The position numbers and the translations under genes were made by a program. A DNA stretch of 64,000 bases from contig JANXYQ010000069.1 of assembly GCA_025355995.1 (NCBI GenBank), forward strand, positions 48,407 to 112,406, read 5' to 3'. The stretch comes from Spirochaetaceae bacterium (GTDB lineage Bacteria > Spirochaetota > Spirochaetia > Treponematales > Rectinemataceae). Position 1 is the stretch's first letter. Every line of letters begins with the position of its first letter. The notes beneath the pieces were generated by a model. That model did no database searches, was not told the DNA's origin, and saw nothing but the letters and a program-made list of their open reading frames with translations. This document shows positions 59,839-64,000 of this stretch, in pieces.

Positions 59839-60304
59839 TACCCTGGGGAGGAAGCGCCGCGGCGAAATTCGAATACGGTTCGCCGCTCGAGGGATCGAGC
59901 AGGCTCCTGTCGAGATCCAGCAGGGGAAGGAGGGCGAAAAGCCTCTCCTTGAGACCCGCGTGCGGTATTACTAGCTCAGGCTCGTCGAGGACGAGGGAGC
60001 CGTACAGCAGGATGTCGATGTCGAGGCTCCGAGGGCCCTTGGGGCGCTCCCTGGCCCTATCGCGCCCGAAGGCCGCCTCTACCGCGTTTACCGCGGCGAG
60101 CAGGGCTCGGGGGGGCAGCCCGGTATCGCCCATCGCGGCCGCGTTCACGAAATCGGGCTGATCCGTGACGTAGAGGGCTCGGGAGCGCCATAGCTTCGAA
60201 AGCCGCGCGCGATCGAGAAAGCCCGCGAGCTCCGCGAAGGCCGAGCGGATTATCGCCTCGCCGTCGCCGACGTTGGATCCGAGCCCCAGGTAAACCTGGG
60301 CCAT
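59822..60304 (-). CDS. folK: 2-amino-4-hydroxy-6-hydroxymethyldihydropteridine pyrophosphokinase
   Basis: 160 residues (HPPK, folate pathway). VYLGLGSNVGDGEAIIRSA, QPDFVNAAA, the AAFGRDRARERPKGPRSLDI segment with DIDILLYG, and LVIPHAGLKERLFALLPL are characteristic. It follows recA by 4 nt and is probably cotranscribed. No other folate gene is nearby. Confidence 0.95.
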   Translation of the reverse strand: MAQVYLGLGSNVGDGEAIIRSAFAELAGFLDRARLSKLWRSRALYVTDQPDFVNAAAMGDTGLPPRALLAAVNAVEAAFGRDRARERPKGPRSLDIDILLYGSLVLDEPELVIPHAGLKERLFALLPLLDLDRSLLDPSSGEPYSNFAAALPPQGIYLIG

Positions 60305-60308
60305 GGGC

Positions 60309-61571
60309 TTAGAAGAGTCCCTCGTCCTCGACGGCCGTCCCCGACGCGGGAATGGGCTTGGCGGCGGCGGCCTTGGGAGGCCTGCCAGGCCCGCGCGTGG
60401 GAACCTCCGCTACCTTGTCCGCGCCGCCGGAGACGATTTTCTCGATGGTCGCCTTTGCCGTGCCTGGCCGAACCGCCGTTTCCGGAGCGGCTGCTTCGGC
60501 GGATTTGACAATCGCTTCCTTGGGGGCGGGATGCTGGGAGGAGAAGATCAATTCCCTCACCTTTTTCTCTATAGTGGCCGCGGCATCGAGGTTCTGCTCG
60601 AGGTAAAGCCTGGCGTTATCCTTGCCCTGCCCCACCTTCTCCTCGCCCCAGGTATACCAGGCCCCCTTCTTGTCGATCACGTCGTACTTGACCGCCGCGT
60701 CGAGCAGGGATCCCGCCCAGGAGATTCCCTTGCCGAACATGAGATCGAGCTCTACCTTGCGAAAGGGCGGAGCGACCTTATTCTTAACGACCTTGACGCG
60801 GACCCTGTTGCCCACAGCGTCCTCCTCGCCCTTCTCTATCGTCTCTATCTTCCTGACTTCGAGTCGGACGGAAGCGTAAAATTTAAGCGCGTTGCCTCCG
60901 GTGGTCGTCTCCGGATTGCCGAACATGACGCCGATCTTCATGCGGATCTGGTTGATGAAGATGAGAATGGTCTTCGACTTGGAGAGTGTGCCGGTGAGCT
61001 TGCGAAGCGCCTGGCTCATGAGCCGCGCCTGGAGTCCCATATGGGCATCGCCCATATCTCCCTCGATCTCCGCCTGGGGGGTCAGCGCGGCCACCGAGTC
61101 GATTACGATGATGTCCACCGCGCCGGACCGGACGAGGGACTCGGTGATATCCAGGGCCTGCTCTCCGGAGTCGGGCTGCGAGACCCAGAGCTCATCGATG
61201 TTGACCCCGAGATTCTTGGCGTAGACGGGATCGAGCGCGTGCTCTGCGTCGATAAAGGCCGCGATGCCGCCCTTTTTTTGGGCTTCGGCGATGGCGTGGA
61301 GGGCTAGCGTCGTCTTGCCCGAGGATTCCGGCCCGTAGATCTCGATTACGCGGCCTCGCGGATACCCGCCGACGCCAAGCGCCTCGTCAAGGAGTATCGA
61401 TCCCGAGGGGACGACGTCGATACCCTTCATCGGGTCGTGCGCTCCGAGTTTCATGATCGAGCCCTGTCCGAACTGCTTCTCTATTTGAAGCCGCGCGGCC
61501 TCGAGGGCCTTGAGCTTCTCGTCCATATCGCCACCGATGGCCCCGGTTGGTATTGCGTCTTTCTTGACCAT
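60309..61571 (-). CDS. recA: Recombinase RecA
   Basis: 420 residues. Walker [38 protein letters not shown], the Walker B region [12 protein letters not shown], and loops [13 protein letters not shown] and [19 protein letters not shown] are all intact. The C-terminal tail is about 70 residues longer than in E. coli, rich in Ala, Pro and Lys. ATG 61571 is preceded by GGAGGG. I found no clear SOS-type inverted repeat upstream. No intein. Confidence 0.97.
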   Translation of the reverse strand: MVKKDAIPTGAIGGDMDEKLKALEAARLQIEKQFGQGSIMKLGAHDPMKGIDVVPSGSILLDEALGVGGYPRGRVIEIYGPESSGKTTLALHAIAEAQKKGGIAAFIDAEHALDPVYAKNLGVNIDELWVSQPDSGEQALDITESLVRSGAVDIIVIDSVAALTPQAEIEGDMGDAHMGLQARLMSQALRKLTGTLSKSKTILIFINQIRMKIGVMFGNPETTTGGNALKFYASVRLEVRKIETIEKGEEDAVGNRVRVKVVKNKVAPPFRKVELDLMFGKGISWAGSLLDAAVKYDVIDKKGAWYTWGEEKVGQGKDNARLYLEQNLDAAATIEKKVRELIFSSQHPAPKEAIVKSAEAAAPETAVRPGTAKATIEKIVSGGADKVAEVPTRGPGRPPKAAAAKPIPASGTAVEDEGLF

Positions 61572-61646
61572 GATCCCTCCGCTATAGATACGCCGACCAA
61601 GGGGGCGGGCGATTGAAACCGAATGCACTATACATCCATTCTGCGG

Positions 61647-61687
61647 AAAAAAAAAGCGAGCCCTCAGGCGCTCGGCCTGGGACTCGC
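61647..61687 (-). terminator. Intrinsic terminator of the lol-type operon
   Basis: Minus strand: a GCGAG...CTCGC stem extended by CCAGGC/GCCTGG-like pairs with one bulge, followed by nine T. It lies 6 nt after the permease stop at 61693. Confidence 0.88.
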
Positions 61688-61692
61688 ATTCT

Positions 61693-63030
61693 TCAGGTCT
61701 TGCGGAAAATATCCAGGGGGGGCAATCGCGCCGCCCTCCTGGCGGGCAGCTGCGAGGCCAGGAAGCAGAGGGCCAGGCTGGCCGCTAGGACGGCGGCCAG
61801 CTCGCCGATGTGAAGGCGTACGGGTATGCGCTCGAGATAATACGCCGGATCGAGAAGGTGAATCGCGGCGCGGGGCTGGGCCGAGCCCGAGATGGAGGCC
61901 CAGGCTCGAGAGGCTCCGTTGACGAGCCGCTCCAGCAAGGCTATCAGGTCGTTTATCCTCCAGGCGAGCATGGAGCCTATGCCTATTCCGATGAGGGTGC
62001 CCGTGCCGCCTATTGCGAGCCCGGTGAAGACGAAAACGTTGGAGATAAACGCCGGGGAGGCGCCGGCGCTCTTTAGGATGGCGATATCGCGCCGGCGCTC
62101 GAGCACGAGCATGACGAGCGCCGAGCTCACATTGATGGCCGCGACCGCGACGGCCAGCGCCATGACGAGGAGGAGGAGCGCCCTGGTCGTGGAGAAGGAC
62201 TTGTAGACGTTTCGCTCCGCCTCCGGCCAGGTTACCACGGTCCATTCGGGAGAGAGCGCAGCCCGCGCCAAGGAGCGCGCGACTTCGAGGTCGCCGAAGG
62301 GCTTCTCGACCTTTATCCCGACGAGGGCCCGCGAGCTCCCGCTCGAGAAGACCTTGGCTCCGGCGCGGAGCGAGACGAAGGCCCAGAGCGCGTCGAGCTC
62401 GCGGTATCCGGCGGAGACGACGCCCCTGACGCGGAAAACGGAAACCTTGGGGGAGAACGGCGAGGCCGCTCCGCCCCCATCGAGCCTGGAGCTTACGACG
62501 CTGACCGTATCGCCGATCCCGGCCCCGAGTTCCTTCGCGAGGCTCTCCCCAAGGAGTATCTGGTTCGTGGAATCCAGCCTGAGCTCGCCCGCCTTCAGGC
62601 TGAGGTAGGCCGCCGTGCCGGAGTCCGCGAGGAAGGAGGGATCGACGGCCCTCACCGCTACTCCCGCGGTCCTCGACCCAGAGATGGCGACGCCGTAGCC
62701 CTGGAATTCGGGGAAGGCCGAGAGGCCCGGTACCGCGCGGAGGATGGAGGCCGCTGCCTCGAGCGCCTTCAGATCGAGGACGACGCCCGGCTGGGCCTGA
62801 AGGTGGTAGGTGCCTACCTCTATGTACCGGGCCGTGATTCCCTGGATCATCCCGTCCGCGACGACGAGCACGATCACGAGGGGAACGATGCTCAGGGCGA
62901 CGCCGAGGATGGCACCGCGGAGATACTTCCAGCCGGGGGCCTCCTCCGGCTTGGCGACGCCTCTCGTCGAGCCGCCGACGCGCAAGCCCAGTATCCGCCT
63001 CGCGAAGAAGAGGACGGGACCCGCTTTCAC
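61693..63030 (-). CDS. lolC: LolC/LolE-type ABC transporter permease
   Basis: 445 residues. One N-terminal membrane segment ([20 protein letters not shown]), a large periplasmic domain, and three C-terminal segments (for example [20 protein letters not shown]), with the FtsX-type [20 protein letters not shown] loop before the second. Such permeases extract lipoproteins or move envelope substrates with LolD. GTG start at 63030 overlapping the lolD stop (GTGA). LolC versus LolE cannot be told from sequence. Confidence 0.88.
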   Translation of the reverse strand: MKAGPVLFFARRILGLRVGGSTRGVAKPEEAPGWKYLRGAILGVALSIVPLVIVLVVADGMIQGITARYIEVGTYHLQAQPGVVLDLKALEAAASILRAVPGLSAFPEFQGYGVAISGSRTAGVAVRAVDPSFLADSGTAAYLSLKAGELRLDSTNQILLGESLAKELGAGIGDTVSVVSSRLDGGGAASPFSPKVSVFRVRGVVSAGYRELDALWAFVSLRAGAKVFSSGSSRALVGIKVEKPFGDLEVARSLARAALSPEWTVVTWPEAERNVYKSFSTTRALLLLVMALAVAVAAINVSSALVMLVLERRRDIAILKSAGASPAFISNVFVFTGLAIGGTGTLIGIGIGSMLAWRINDLIALLERLVNGASRAWASISGSAQPRAAIHLLDPAYYLERIPVRLHIGELAAVLAASLALCFLASQLPARRAARLPPLDIFRKT

Positions 63031-63707
63031 GAGGGGCTTAGCCTTCCGCCAGCTAGCTCGTAGCGGAGGTCGGCCTCCGAGGCGAGGGCCGCGTCGTGGG
63101 TGACGAGGATGAGAGTGGTCCCGTACCGCTCCGAGAGACCGAAGAGCAGGTCCTTCACAGCGCGAGAGCTCGCGGCATCTAGGTTCCCCGTGGGCTCGTC
63201 GGCGAGGACGAGGCTCGGGGCGTTTATCAGCGCGCGCGCGATCGCGGCGCGCTGGCGCTCCCCGCCGGAAAGCCGCGCGGGGACGTGGTCGAGCCGCTCG
63301 GCGAGACCCATGTCGGAGAGGAGTGCAGCGGCCCGCTCGAACGCGTCCTTGCGTCGCTCGCCCCGCATATATGCCGGCAAGGCTACGTTCTCGAGGGCGG
63401 TAAAATCCTTGAGCAGGTAGTGGAACTGGAAGACGAAGCCGACCGTCTTGGCCCTATACTCGGTGAGCTCCCTCTCCGCGACGGATTCGAGCCTCCAAGT
63501 CCCGACGCGAGCCGACCCCGAGGTGGCCCTATCCAGCCCACCCAAAATGGACAGCAGCGTGCTCTTCCCGCAGCCGCTCGCTCCGGTAATCGCTATCCGC
63601 GAGCCTGCGTCCACGGACAGATCGAGGTCCCCGAGGACGCGCAGACTCTCCACCGCGCTCTCGAAGGTCTTCTCGAGGCCCCTGCACTCCACGAGGGGCT
63701 CACTCAT
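63027..63707 (-). CDS. lolD: LolD-type ABC transporter ATP-binding protein
   Basis: 226 residues. Walker A ITGASGCGKSTLLSIL, Q-loop VGFVFQFHYLLKDFTALENV (LolD-like), signature LSGGERQRAAIARALI, Walker B LVLADEPTGNLD and the switch His in LVTHD. It sits between two permeases, the usual lolC-lolD-lolE layout for releasing lipoproteins from the inner membrane. Confidence 0.93.
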   Translation of the reverse strand: MSEPLVECRGLEKTFESAVESLRVLGDLDLSVDAGSRIAITGASGCGKSTLLSILGGLDRATSGSARVGTWRLESVAERELTEYRAKTVGFVFQFHYLLKDFTALENVALPAYMRGERRKDAFERAAALLSDMGLAERLDHVPARLSGGERQRAAIARALINAPSLVLADEPTGNLDAASSRAVKDLLFGLSERYGTTLILVTHDAALASEADLRYELAGGRLSPS

Positions 63708-64000
63708 AGCGCAGGACCTCGGCCGGAGCGAGCCGGGAAACGCGTCCGGCGGCCGAAGCGGCGGCGACCGCCGCCGAGGCTATGGCCGCCGCGGTGAGGA
63801 AGAAGGTTTCGGGAAAGAGGACTCGCACCGGCACCTCCAGGAGATAGAAATAGCGGGGAGAGAAGACCCTGAAGTCCTGCCCTCGGATGCCCCCGATGAT
63901 GCGCGAGGCCAGGGAGGCCGCGGCGTTCACCAGGCCCTCGATCAAGGCGAAGACCTCATTGACGTTGACCGCCACGAGGAGGCCGAGGGCGAGGCCGATC
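63700..64000 (-). CDS. lolE: LolE/LolC-type permease, C-terminal part (cut by window edge)
   Basis: The last 99 codons of a permease whose start lies beyond the window. It shows the end of a membrane segment (IGLALGLLVAVNVNEVFALI), a periplasmic loop, a final segment (FFLTAAAIASAAVAAASAAG) and the ending RLAPAEVLRYE, as in FtsX/LolE permeases. It overlaps lolD by 8 nt. It pairs with the second permease at 61693. Confidence 0.82.
   Translation of the reverse strand, partial: IGLALGLLVAVNVNEVFALIEGLVNAAASLASRIIGGIRGQDFRVFSPRYFYLLEVPVRVLFPETFFLTAAAIASAAVAAASAAGRVSRLAPAEVLRYE

Noticed and set aside
61572..61646. LexA/SOS box upstream of recA
   Set aside because: I looked for an inverted repeat overlapping a promoter and saw none convincing. 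The spirochaete LexA motif, if any, may differ.

Overview
The window is 64 kb of dense, GC-rich (roughly 60% or more by eye) bacterial chromosome. Gene order and content point to a spirochaete, most likely Spirochaetales near Treponema. The evidence is the block dnaG-rpoD-zinc-ribbon gene followed by mreBCD-mrdA-rodA, the block rpsB-tsf-frr-uppS-cdsA-dxr-rseP, a six-S1-domain rpsA after cmk, several lipoproteins with loose lipoboxes, and a CHASE2-adenylate cyclase. This placement is an inference from synteny and family knowledge; no 16S gene is present. I see no phage, IS element, CRISPR array or other mobile element.

Layout. 1-4.9 kb: the 5' end of secA, an M23 peptidase, a lipoprotein, the NAD(P)HX repair enzyme and a Nudix hydrolase. 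4.9-12.6 kb: xseAB, an HrpA-type helicase, the hisS-lipoprotein-trmB operon and coaX. 12.6-17.9 kb: an unknown gene, then rpsF-ssb-rpsR-membrane protein-rplI-dnaB and a ComFB-like gene. 17.9-25.8 kb (minus strand): maf, rpsB, tsf, frr, uppS (frameshifted here), cdsA, dxr, rseP and a CpXC protein. 25.9-34.4 kb: tRNA-Arg, a 49-codon gene, a HEAT-type secreted protein and a lipoprotein, a GHMP sugar kinase, surE, two TPR/NHL proteins, tRNA-Thr and tRNA-Tyr, a YkgJ-type and an MBL-fold protein. 34.4-49.6 kb (plus strand): mltG, dnaG, rpoD, a zinc-ribbon protein, RNase P RNA, a TPR protein and the rod-shape operon mreB-mreC-mreD-mrdA-rodA-radical SAM. 49.7-59.8 kb (minus strand): scpA-scpB-rluB-cmk-rpsA-sigma54 activator-TPR protein-adenylate cyclase-lipoprotein. 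59.8-64 kb: recA-folK and the lolE/lolD/lolC-type transporter.

The genes are mostly housekeeping: translation, replication, isoprenoid and phospholipid precursors, peptidoglycan elongation, lipoprotein export and chromosome condensation. Operons are tightly packed, with ATGA, TGATG, TTGA or GTGA stop-start overlaps at most junctions, which suggests translational coupling.

The most interesting signal is in the promoters. At eight or nine transcription-unit starts a sigma70-type -35/-10 pair ends only 6-8 nt before the start codon and there is no Shine-Dalgarno sequence, so the mRNA should begin at or next to the start codon (leaderless). Ribosomal-protein and operon-internal genes here have strong GGAGG-type sites instead. 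Other points of interest are a leader with tandem hairpins before rpsF, a 44-bp tandem hairpin repeat between rpsB and tsf, a single-base frameshift in uppS, a GC-poor patch inside dnaG, and a GHMP kinase lacking galactokinase signature residues.
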